Assembly: GCF_015461835.1 (NCBI RefSeq)
Contig: NZ_JACOPX010000016.1
Location: forward strand, 1 to 64,000
Length of the DNA: 64,000 nt
DNA from: Pseudomonas neuropathica
GTDB lineage: Bacteria; Pseudomonadota; Gammaproteobacteria; Pseudomonadales; Pseudomonadaceae
Direction: 5' to 3'
Shown here: positions 46,980 through 54,279 of the stretch, piece by piece
Layout: each line of letters starts with the position of its first letter
Numbering within the stretch: the first letter of the stretch is position 1
The notes under the pieces: generated by a model
The model's input: the letters and a program-made list of their open reading frames with translations, nothing else
Told to the model about the DNA's origin: nothing
Databases searched by the model: none
Position numbers and translations under genes: made by a program

Positions 46980-48716
46980 TTACATACGCTCCAGAGTTTC
47001 CAGACCCAACAGCTCCAGGCCTTGCTTGAGGGTGCGACCGGTCAGCGCGGCCAGACGCAGACGGCTCTGCATCTGGGCCGGGGTTTCGGCGGCGAGGATC
47101 GGGCAGTTCTCGTAGAAGCTGGAGAACAGGCCGGCAACGTCGTACAGATAAGTGCAGAGAATGTGCGGCGTGCCTTTGTCGGATACGTTGTTCAGCACTT
47201 CGCCGAACTGCGCCAGTTTCGCCGCCAGTTCTTGTTCGTGCGCCGCTTCCAGGACGATCTGGCCATCGACTTCGCTGAAGTCCTTGCCCAGTTTGCGGAA
47301 CACACCGGCGACGCGGGTGTAGGCGTACAGCAGGTATGGCGCGGTATTGCCTTCGAAGTTCAGCATCAGGTCGAAGTTAAAGCTGTAGTCGCTGGTGCGG
47401 TGCTTCGACAGGTCGGCGTACTTCACCGCGCCGATGCCGACGACTTTGGCGATGTTGCGCAGTTCGTCTTCGGCCAGCTCCGGGTTCTTCTCTTTCACCA
47501 GGCTGTAGGCGCGTTCCTGCGCTTCGGTGAGCAGATCGATCAGCTTCACGGTGCCGCCGTCACGGGTCTTGAACGGACGGCCGTCGGCGCCGTTCATGGT
47601 GCCGAAGCCCATGTGTTCCATTTCCATCGGATGGGTGACGAAACCGGCCTTGCGCGCCACGGCGAACACTTGCTGGAAGTGCAGGGCCTGACGCTGGTCG
47701 ACAAAGTACAGCGCGCGATCGGCTTTCAGTTTGCCGCTGCGATAGCGCACGGCTGCCAGGTCAGTGGTGGCATAGAGGTAGCCGCCGTCAGCCTTGACGA
47801 TGATCACCGGCAGCGGGTCGCCGTCGGCGTTCTTGAACTCGTCGAGGAATACGCATTGGGCGCCATTACTCTCGACCAGCATGCCAGCGGCTTTCAGGTC
47901 GTTGACCACGTTGATCAGGTCGTCGTTGTAGGCGCTTTCGCCCATCACGTCGGCCATGGTCAGTTTAACGTTGAGCAGTTCGTAGATCTTCTGGCAGTGC
48001 GACAGCGAGATGTCCTTGAACTTGGTCCACAGCGCCAGGCACTCGGCATCGCCGGCCTGCAGCTTGACCACCAGACCACGGGCGCGGTCGGCGAATTCTG
48101 CGGATTCGTCGAAACGCTGTTTGGCGGCGCGGTAGAAATTTTCCAGGTCAGACAGCTCGTCGCTGGTGATCGGGTTTTCCTGCAGATACGCCATCAACAT
48201 GCCGAACTGGGTGCCCCAGTCGCCAACGTGGTTCTGACGGATCACTTCATCGCCGAGGAATTCGAGTACGCGGGCCACGCCGTCGCCGATGATGGTCGAG
48301 CGCAAGTGGCCGACGTGCATCTCTTTGGCCAGGTTCGGTGCCGACAGGTCGACCACGGTGCGCTGCGCCGGGCCAGCCTTGCGCACGCCAATGTGAGCAT
48401 CAGCCAGTGCGGCATCGAGGCGGTTGGCCAAGGCCTGGGTGTTCTGGAAGAAATTGATGAAGCCCGGGCCGGCGATTTCGGCCTTGGTGACGTTCTCGTC
48501 GGCAGGCAGTGCGGCAATGATTTTTTCCGCCAGATCGCGCGGCTTCATACCCGCAGGCTTGGCCAGCATCATGGCGATGTTGCTGGCGAAGTCGCCGTGG
48601 GTCTTGTCACGGGCGTTCTCCACCTGGATCGCCGGCGACAGGCCTTCAGGCAACACACCTTCGTTGACGAGTTGGGTGAGGGCTTGTTGGATCAGCTGGC
48701 GAATGGTGTCTTTCAT
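46980..48716 (-). CDS. argS: Arginyl-tRNA synthetase
   Basis: 578-residue class I synthetase. The HIGH-type motif is HVGHLRSTIIGD (about 128-139); an N-terminal Add-1 tRNA-recognition domain precedes it (IQVENARDKTHGDFASNIA), and the DALR-type anticodon-binding domain forms the C-terminus (YAYTRVAGVFRKLG, RLRLAALTGRTLKQGLELLG). A classical KMSKS is not seen; the corresponding loop reads KTRDGGTVKL, as in many ArgRS. The ATG at 48716 (MKDTIRQLIQQAL) is the standard start. The SPOR gene follows directly. Confidence 0.97.
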   Translation of the reverse strand: MKDTIRQLIQQALTQLVNEGVLPEGLSPAIQVENARDKTHGDFASNIAMMLAKPAGMKPRDLAEKIIAALPADENVTKAEIAGPGFINFFQNTQALANRLDAALADAHIGVRKAGPAQRTVVDLSAPNLAKEMHVGHLRSTIIGDGVARVLEFLGDEVIRQNHVGDWGTQFGMLMAYLQENPITSDELSDLENFYRAAKQRFDESAEFADRARGLVVKLQAGDAECLALWTKFKDISLSHCQKIYELLNVKLTMADVMGESAYNDDLINVVNDLKAAGMLVESNGAQCVFLDEFKNADGDPLPVIIVKADGGYLYATTDLAAVRYRSGKLKADRALYFVDQRQALHFQQVFAVARKAGFVTHPMEMEHMGFGTMNGADGRPFKTRDGGTVKLIDLLTEAQERAYSLVKEKNPELAEDELRNIAKVVGIGAVKYADLSKHRTSDYSFNFDLMLNFEGNTAPYLLYAYTRVAGVFRKLGKDFSEVDGQIVLEAAHEQELAAKLAQFGEVLNNVSDKGTPHILCTYLYDVAGLFSSFYENCPILAAETPAQMQSRLRLAALTGRTLKQGLELLGLETLERM

Positions 48717-48843
48717 GGTCTTCTCTTTCGACCGCAAGCGCGGCGGGCGCATCGATGCGCGGGTGGAAAAACTGGGCATTATCCGTTGCGAAGACGGGCT
48801 TGCCAACCTTAGCAGGCAGCTTATGGATATGTGGTGACATTCA

Positions 48844-48929
48844 GATCAAAAGATCGCCGCCTGCGGCGGCTCCTACAAGGGGATAGGCGTTTTCCTGCAA
48901 GAGTTGCCGCTGGCGGCGATCTTTTGATC
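48844..48929. repeat. REP doublet, type C, degenerate
   Basis: Arms ATCAAAAGATCGCCGCCTGC and GGCGGCGATCTTTTGAT with GGCTCCTAC and CAAGAGTTGCC inside. The inner ends have diverged. It ends just before the priA stop codon. Confidence 0.8.
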
Positions 48930-48930
48930 T

Positions 48931-51150
48931 TCAATACAAATCGACGGGATCGACATCCAGCGACCAGCGCACCGCGCGCCCGCTCGGCATTTGCTCCAGC
49001 ACCAGCAACCAACTGGCCAGCAACCGATGCAGCGGCGCCCGTGCTGTCGCCTGCAACAACAACTGCGCACGATAACGCCCGGCGCGGCGTTCCATCGGTG
49101 CTGGCACTGGCCCGAGCAATTCGATCCCGCTCAGGTTCTGCTCAGCCAGCAAACGCTCGGCTTCGCTACACGCCTCATCGAGAAAACCTTCCGCTTGCCC
49201 CGGTTTGTGCGCTTCGGCGCGCAACAACGCCAGATGCGCAAACGGCGGCAACCCGGCGGCGCGGCGCTCGCTCAAGGCCTGTTCAGCAAAGGCGAAATAG
49301 CCCTGTTCGGTGAGTTGCACCAATAAAGGATGGTCAGCGAGGTGTGTCTGGATGATCACCTTGCCCGGTTCCTCTGCTCGCCCGGCACGACCTGCGACCT
49401 GCACGATCAACTGCGCCATGCGCTCGCTGGCGCGGAAGTCGCCGGAGAACAGACCGCCGTCAGCATCCAGAATCGACACCAGCGTCACCCGTGGAAAGTG
49501 GTGACCCTTGGCGAGCATCTGCGTGCCGACCAGAATGCACGGCTGGCCCTTCTGAATCGTTGCGAACAACTGATTCATCGCGTCCTTGCGCGAGGTACTG
49601 TCGCGGTCGACGCGCAGCACCGGGTAGTCGGGAAACAGAATCGCCAGACGTTCCTCGGCGCGCTCGGTACCGGCGCCCACTGGTCGCAAATCGACCTTGT
49701 TGCACTTCGGGCACTGGCGTGGCGTGCGCTCGACATAGCCGCAATGATGGCAGCGCAACTCGCCATGACGCTGGTGCACAGTCATTCGCGCATCGCAACG
49801 CGAACACTCGGACATCCAGCCGCAATCGTGGCACAGCAACGTCGGCGCGAAACCGCGACGATTGAGGAACACCAAAACCTGTTGGCCGTTGGCGAGGGTC
49901 TGGCCGATGGCTTGCTGCATCGGCCCGGAAATACCGCTGTCCAGTGGACGGCTTTTCACATCCAGCCGCAGGAAGCGTGGCTGCTTGGCACCGCCGGCAC
50001 GTTCATTCAGGCGTAAGAGGCCGTAACGGCCGGTGTAGGCGTTGTGCAGGCTTTCCAGCGATGGCGTCGCGGAACCGAGGACGATCGGGATGTTTTCCTG
50101 CCGCGCACGCACCAGCGCCAGATCGCGGGCGTGGTAGCGCAAACCTTCCTGCTGTTTATATGAGCCGTCGTGCTCTTCATCGATGATGATCAGCCCGGGA
50201 TTTTTCATCGGCGTGAACAGCGCCGAGCGGGTGCCGATAATAATGTCGGCCTCGCCATCGCGGGCGGCGAGCCAGGCGTCGAGGCGCTCGCGATCATTGA
50301 CCGCCGAGTGCAGCAGGGCGATGCGCGCGTTGAAGCGCTGCTCGAAACGCGCCAGGGTCTGCGGGCCGAGGTTGATCTCCGGGATCAGCACCAGCGCCTG
50401 TTTGCCGGCTTCGAGGGTTTCGCGGATCAGTTGCAAATAGACTTCGGTCTTGCCGCTGCCGGTGACCCCGGCCAGCAGGAATGCGTGATAACTGTCGAAC
50501 CCGGCGCGGATCGCCTCGTAGGCGGCGCGCTGTTCGGCGTTCAGCGGCAATTCCGGCTGCGCCAGCCAATGCTCATGGCGCACGCCGGGTGCATGCCGGC
50601 GGATTTCCACTTGCACCAGATTTTTCGCCAGCAGCAGATCAAGGCTGTCCTTGCTCAGCATCAGTTTGCTCAGCAACTGATGGGCGACGCCGTGGGGGTG
50701 CTGGGCCAGTGTCGCCAAGGCCTCACGCTGGCGCGGGGCGCGGGCGATGCGCGGATCATCAAGGCTGGCGCCGGGGACGATCGACCAGAAACGTTCCTGC
50801 CGCGCCTCGGCCAGCTCGCCTTGGCGCAGCAGGACTGGCAGCGCCCAGCTCAGGGTGTCGCCGAGGCTGTGCTGATAATACTGCGACGTCCACAGGCACA
50901 GCTTGAACAGCGCCGGTGGCAGTGGCGCTGTGGCGTCGAGCAGGGCCAGCGCTGGTTTCAGTTTCTCCACCGGCACTTCGCTGGTGTCCGTGACCTCGAC
51001 CAGAATCCCGATCATCTCGCGTCGACCGAACGGCACTCGCAGGCGCATGCCCGGCTGCAATTGCTCACGCAGCACGCCGGCCGGCGCTCGATAGTCGAAC
51101 AGGCGGCGCAAGGGTGAAGGCAGGGCTAGGCGCAGAATGGCGTCGGGCAC
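48931..51150 (-). CDS. priA: Primosomal replication restart helicase PriA
   Basis: 739-residue superfamily 2 helicase that reloads the replisome at stalled forks. Walker A is GVTGSGKTEVYLQL (about 230), the DEEH box is IIIDEEHDGSYKQQ, and motifs IV-VI follow (FLNRRGFAPTLLC, GTQMLAKGHHFPRV, QVAGRAGRAEEPG). Two zinc-binding clusters of cysteines are seen (CHDCGWMSECSRC and CHHCGYVERTPRQCPKC). The N-terminal 3' DNA-binding domain (ALPSPLRRLFDYRAP) is complete. Transcribed divergently from rpmE. Confidence 0.97.
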   Translation of the reverse strand: MPDAILRLALPSPLRRLFDYRAPAGVLREQLQPGMRLRVPFGRREMIGILVEVTDTSEVPVEKLKPALALLDATAPLPPALFKLCLWTSQYYQHSLGDTLSWALPVLLRQGELAEARQERFWSIVPGASLDDPRIARAPRQREALATLAQHPHGVAHQLLSKLMLSKDSLDLLLAKNLVQVEIRRHAPGVRHEHWLAQPELPLNAEQRAAYEAIRAGFDSYHAFLLAGVTGSGKTEVYLQLIRETLEAGKQALVLIPEINLGPQTLARFEQRFNARIALLHSAVNDRERLDAWLAARDGEADIIIGTRSALFTPMKNPGLIIIDEEHDGSYKQQEGLRYHARDLALVRARQENIPIVLGSATPSLESLHNAYTGRYGLLRLNERAGGAKQPRFLRLDVKSRPLDSGISGPMQQAIGQTLANGQQVLVFLNRRGFAPTLLCHDCGWMSECSRCDARMTVHQRHGELRCHHCGYVERTPRQCPKCNKVDLRPVGAGTERAEERLAILFPDYPVLRVDRDSTSRKDAMNQLFATIQKGQPCILVGTQMLAKGHHFPRVTLVSILDADGGLFSGDFRASERMAQLIVQVAGRAGRAEEPGKVIIQTHLADHPLLVQLTEQGYFAFAEQALSERRAAGLPPFAHLALLRAEAHKPGQAEGFLDEACSEAERLLAEQNLSGIELLGPVPAPMERRAGRYRAQLLLQATARAPLHRLLASWLLVLEQMPSGRAVRWSLDVDPVDLY

Positions 51151-51193
51151 GCGGGGGGATCTCTATAAACGGGCGGTATGGCTCGGCACATAA

Positions 51194-51289
51194 CCTTGTA
51201 GGAATGAGCCTGCTCGCGATAGCGGTCTGTCATTCAACATTTATGTCGTCTGAAATACCGCTATCGCGAGCAGCCTCACTCCTACAAGG
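51194..51289. repeat. REP doublet, type A
   Basis: Arms CCTTGTAGGAATGAGCCTGC and its inverse (51266-51289), with AGCGGT/ACCGCT continuing the stem. It lies between priA and the rpmE promoter. Confidence 0.88.
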
Positions 51290-51340
51290 GAATCGCGTAT
51301 TGGGCCGGGAGCCTAGCAGACGGTCGGTCTCGGTGACAGC

Positions 51341-51368
51341 TTGCGTGATTGAAAAGGTCTGGTAGAAT
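51341..51368 (+). promoter_or_regulatory. Sigma-70 promoter of rpmE
   Basis: TTGCGT (51341-51346) and TAGAAT (51363-51368) are spaced by 16 bases, with a G/C-rich discriminator (CCGCGGCC) as in ribosomal and stable-RNA promoters. The inferred start near 51376 leaves a leader of about 63 bases. Confidence 0.7.
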
Positions 51369-51382
51369 CCGCGGCCTAATTA

Positions 51383-51419
51383 CGTGCGGTATTCAACAAT
51401 AGTGTTGGGTGGCGGCACG
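51383..51419 (+). promoter_or_regulatory. Possible structured leader of rpmE
   Basis: CGTGC (51383-51387) can pair with GCACG (51415-51419), enclosing a hairpin CAACA-ATAG-TGTTG (51394-51407). The structure ends 19 bases before the rpmE start codon. Autoregulatory leaders exist for L31 genes in some bacteria; no match to a known one is claimed. Confidence 0.35.
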
Positions 51420-51438
51420 CTAGCCTGAGGAATACACC

Positions 51439-51660
51439 ATGAAAGCCGAAATTCACCCGAATTACCCAGAAATCGCTGTTACCTGCTCGTGCGGTAACAA
51501 GTTCGAAACTCGTTCGACCTACGGCAAAGCCCTGGCGATCGACGTTTGCAACGAATGCCACCCGTTCTACACCGGTAAGCAGAAGACTCTGGATACCGGC
51601 GGCCGTGTGCAGAAGTTCGCAGACCGTTTCGCTACTTTCGGCGTCGGCAAAAAAGCCTGA
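51439..51660 (+). CDS. rpmE: Ribosomal protein L31 (zinc-binding form)
   Basis: 73-residue protein of the large subunit and intersubunit bridge. It is the C+ form: Cys residues in VTCSCGNKFETRS (16 and 18) and DVCNECHPFYTGKQ (37 and 40) form the zinc site. It begins MKAEIHPNYPEIAV, the family start, after GAGGAA. Zinc-containing L31 acts as a zinc store and is replaced by the C- paralogue during zinc starvation. Its terminator lies within the start of the next gene. Confidence 0.98.
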   Translation: MKAEIHPNYPEIAVTCSCGNKFETRSTYGKALAIDVCNECHPFYTGKQKTLDTGGRVQKFADRFATFGVGKKA

Positions 51661-51671
51661 GGCTGATCATT

Positions 51672-52484
51672 TTGGAAAGTCGTTTCGGCTTCTCCAGACT
51701 GATGAAAAAGGCGTCCCTCGCGGGCGCCTTTTTTGTGTCTGCGATTTGGCTATCCGGCGCTCAGGCCTTTTGCCCGGCGCCCGCGGGGCTGACCAGCGTC
51801 ACGGTGCAGCGCGTGGTCGATGGCGACACGCTGCGCCTGAGCGACGGTCGCAGCGTGCGGATGATCGGCCTCAACACGCCTGAACTGGGCAAGCAGGGCC
51901 GCAGCGACGAACCGTTTGCTGTAGCCGCACGCAAACGCCTGCAAGCGCTGGTTGATGCCAGTGACGGACGCGTCGGTTTACTGCCCGGCAAGCAAGCCAA
52001 AGACCATTACGGGCGTACGCTCGCGCATATTTACAGCACCAGCGGCGCCAATCTCGAAGCGCAAATGCTCGCCGATGGCCTCGGTTTCCAGGTCGCGGTT
52101 GCGCCGAATGTCGATCTTGTTGCCTGTCAGCAAGCCGCCGAACGTAGTGCGCGAAAGGCCGGGCTGGGCCTCTGGCGGCAATCACCTGTACTGAAAGCGG
52201 AGCAGATCCAGCGCTCGGGTTTCGCCGTGATCAGTGGACGTGTGAGCAAGGTTCAGCGCAATCGTGGCGGAATCTGGATCGAGTTGCAGGACTCGCTTGT
52301 ATTGCGCGTTGCTCCCAATCTGGTCGGACAATTTGACAATGCCCGGTTGCAGGCGTTGAAAGGCAAGCAGATCGAGGCTCGCGGCTGGATCGTTGATCGT
52401 TCCCGGCGCGGTGGATTGCAATCCGGCCAGTCGCGCTGGCTGCTTCCGTTGACGGATCCTTCGATGTTGCAAACGCCGCGCTGA
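51672..52484 (+). CDS. Secreted thermonuclease-like protein with C-terminal OB-like extension
   Basis: 270-residue SNase-family protein. A signal peptide (LMKKASLAGAFFVSAIWLSG, cleaved near AQA) leads to the nuclease domain at about 40-175: RVVDGDTLRLSDGRSVRMIG, LNTPE, EPFAVAARK and DHYGRTLAHI supply the Arg, Glu and Arg of the active site; the second Ca-ligand Asp of the staphylococcal enzyme is Asn (LNTPE). The last 90 residues (SGRVSKVQRNRGGIWIELQD, LKGKQIEARGWIVD) look like an OB-type beta barrel. TTG at 51672 is used after GAGG; the ATG at 51702 is an alternative without a ribosome site and would still give a signal peptide. Confidence 0.85.
   Translation: MESRFGFSRLMKKASLAGAFFVSAIWLSGAQAFCPAPAGLTSVTVQRVVDGDTLRLSDGRSVRMIGLNTPELGKQGRSDEPFAVAARKRLQALVDASDGRVGLLPGKQAKDHYGRTLAHIYSTSGANLEAQMLADGLGFQVAVAPNVDLVACQQAAERSARKAGLGLWRQSPVLKAEQIQRSGFAVISGRVSKVQRNRGGIWIELQDSLVLRVAPNLVGQFDNARLQALKGKQIEARGWIVDRSRRGGLQSGQSRWLLPLTDPSMLQTPR
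51705..51734 (+). terminator. Rho-independent terminator of rpmE inside the nuclease gene
   Basis: AAAAAGGCGTCCC-TCGC-GGGCGCCTTTTTT forms a GC-rich stem (with one bulged T) flanked by A and T runs, 45 bases after the rpmE stop. The same bases encode KKASLAGAFF of the nuclease signal peptide. Confidence 0.8.
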
Positions 52485-52667
52485 AGAAAAATTGTAGACA
52501 TTTTTTCTGTCGATTGTGAACAGTCCAGCCCTTGTGCGCCGTGGCTCTTGGCCCAAAGTCGTAGGGCAGGGCGCTTGACAGGGGTGACCGCTCAGTCTTG
52601 TGGGGACTTTGCGAGGCGCGTATCCTCGCTGACCAGTCTGTCCAACAGTAAAAAGCGGAATGCCAAA

Positions 52668-53936
52668 ATGTCTGATCTGAAAACTGCCGCTCTCGAATAT
52701 CATGCCAATCCTCGTCCAGGGAAGCTGAGTGTCGAGCTCACCAAGGCCACTGCTACCGCTCGCGACTTGTCGCTGGCCTACAGCCCCGGCGTAGCTGAAC
52801 CAGTGCGTGAGATCGCTCGCGATCCTGAACTGGCCTACAAATACACCGGCAAGGGCAACCTGGTTGCAGTCATTTCCGATGGCACCGCGATTCTCGGTCT
52901 GGGCAACCTCGGCCCATTGGCTTCCAAGCCAGTAATGGAAGGTAAAGGCGTACTGTTCAAGCGCTTCGCCGGCATCGACGTTTTCGACATCGAAGTCGAC
53001 TCCGAAAGCCCGCAAGCCTTCATCGATACCGTAAAACGCATCTCCATCACTTTCGGTGGTATCAACCTGGAAGACATCAAGGCGCCAGAGTGCTTTGAGA
53101 TCGAACGCGCTCTGATCGAACAGTGCGACATTCCGGTGTTCCACGATGACCAGCACGGCACTGCGATCGTGACTGCTGCGGGCATGATCAACGCCCTGGA
53201 AATCGCTGGCAAAACCCTGCCGGAAGCCAAGATTGTTTGCCTGGGCGCCGGCGCTGCGGCCATCTCCTGCATGAAACTGCTGGTGAGCATGGGTGCACGC
53301 ATCGAAAACATCTTCATGGTTGACCGTACCGGCGTGATCCACTCCGGCCGTGACGACCTGAACCAGTACAAAGCAGTATTCGCTCACGCCACCGACAAGC
53401 GCAGCCTGGCTGACGCACTGGCAGGCGCTGACGTGTTCGTCGGTCTGTCCGGCCCGAACCTGCTGAGCGCTGAAGGCCTGCTGTCGATGGCGGCCAACCC
53501 GATCGTGTTCGCCTGCTCGAACCCGGATCCGGAAATCTCCCCGGAGCTGGCGCACGCTACCCGTAGCGACGTGATCATGGCTACCGGCCGTTCGGACTAC
53601 CCGAACCAGGTCAACAACGTACTGGGCTTCCCGTTCATCTTCCGTGGTGCTCTGGACGTTCGCGCCAAGCGCATCAACGAAGAAATGAAAGTGGCGGCCG
53701 CCAATGCCCTGCGTGAACTGGCCAAGCTGCCTGTTCCACAGGACGTGTGCGATGCCTACGGTGGCGCGCCGCTGGAATTCGGCCGTGAGTACATCATTCC
53801 GAAGCCAATGGACAAGCGCCTGATCACCCTGATCTCCGACGCTGTGGCCAAAGCCGCAATCGAGACCGGTGTGGCCACTCTGCCGTATCCGAAGAACTAC
53901 CCGCTGAAAAGCGTGGATGACGTGTTCAACGGCTAA
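52668..53936 (+). CDS. maeB: Malic enzyme, short form
   Basis: 422-residue NAD(P)-dependent oxidative decarboxylase converting malate to pyruvate. Malic-domain motifs: DLSLAYSPGVAEPV with the catalytic Tyr, YTGKGNLVAVISDGTAILGL, IEVDSESPQAF and FHDDQHGTAIV with metal-binding Asp residues; NAD domain KIVCLGAGAAAISCMKLL. It ends after about 420 residues and lacks the phosphotransacetylase-like domain that makes E. coli MaeB about 760 residues long. ATG at 52668 follows a purine-rich stretch; the 41 upstream in-frame residues are not conserved. A terminator follows. Confidence 0.95.
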   Translation: MSDLKTAALEYHANPRPGKLSVELTKATATARDLSLAYSPGVAEPVREIARDPELAYKYTGKGNLVAVISDGTAILGLGNLGPLASKPVMEGKGVLFKRFAGIDVFDIEVDSESPQAFIDTVKRISITFGGINLEDIKAPECFEIERALIEQCDIPVFHDDQHGTAIVTAAGMINALEIAGKTLPEAKIVCLGAGAAAISCMKLLVSMGARIENIFMVDRTGVIHSGRDDLNQYKAVFAHATDKRSLADALAGADVFVGLSGPNLLSAEGLLSMAANPIVFACSNPDPEISPELAHATRSDVIMATGRSDYPNQVNNVLGFPFIFRGALDVRAKRINEEMKVAAANALRELAKLPVPQDVCDAYGGAPLEFGREYIIPKPMDKRLITLISDAVAKAAIETGVATLPYPKNYPLKSVDDVFNG

Positions 53937-53958
53937 GCCGTTGTAGCGCTTCAAACGA

Positions 53959-53990
53959 AAGCCCCGGCTCGTGAGAGTCGGGGCTTTTTT
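53959..53990 (+). terminator. Rho-independent terminator after maeB
   Basis: AAAGCCCCGGCTC-GTGA-GAGTCGGGGCTTTTTT stem and T run, about 23 bases after the maeB stop. Confidence 0.92.
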
Positions 53991-54032
53991 GTTTTTGGGA
54001 ATTTTCAGGATCGCATTTCATATCAACAAGGG

Positions 54033-54211
54033 CCCTCACCCTAACCCTCTCCCAGGGGGAGAGGGGACTGATTGGGGGATGCTTGCGAGCTACGCCGACC
54101 TGAACGTATTGTTTTGAATCCATAGGCGCTGATGCACTTTCAGGTCGGTGTAACTTGCGAATCTCTCGCGGTCGGTCCCCTCTCCCTCCGGGAGAGGGCT
54201 AGGGTGAGGGG
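54033..54211. repeat. Large nested inverted repeat, type D, copy 4
   Basis: 179 bases. Outer arms CCCTCACCCTAACCCTCTCC / GGAGAGGGCTAGGGTGAGGG; inner pair CGCCGACCTGAA / TTTCAGGTCGGTGT; central TTGAATCCATA as in copy 3. Confidence 0.85.
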
Positions 54212-54230
54212 CTCTTGATCTTCAGGCAAT

Positions 54231-54266
54231 AAAAAGCCCCGCACTTCAACCGAAGGCGGGGCTTTT
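54231..54266. terminator. Bidirectional terminator between maeB and ponA
   Basis: AAAAGCCCCGC and GCGGGGCTTTT form an 11-bp stem, with A run on one side and T run on the other. It lies 13 bases downstream of the ponA stop on the minus strand. Confidence 0.88.
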
Positions 54267-54279
54267 CAATGAAGCTGGA

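Larger units (their letters stand above)
53937..54279. other. maeB-ponA convergent intergenic region
   Basis: 343 bases with no gene: the maeB terminator (53959-53990), type D repeat copy 4 (54033-54211), and a bidirectional terminator (54231-54266) serving ponA. Confidence 0.8.

Noticed and set aside
46980..48716. Missing KMSKS in ArgRS considered as a sign of inactivation
   Set aside because: Many arginyl-tRNA synthetases lack a canonical KMSKS; all other parts are intact and the gene is single in the window.
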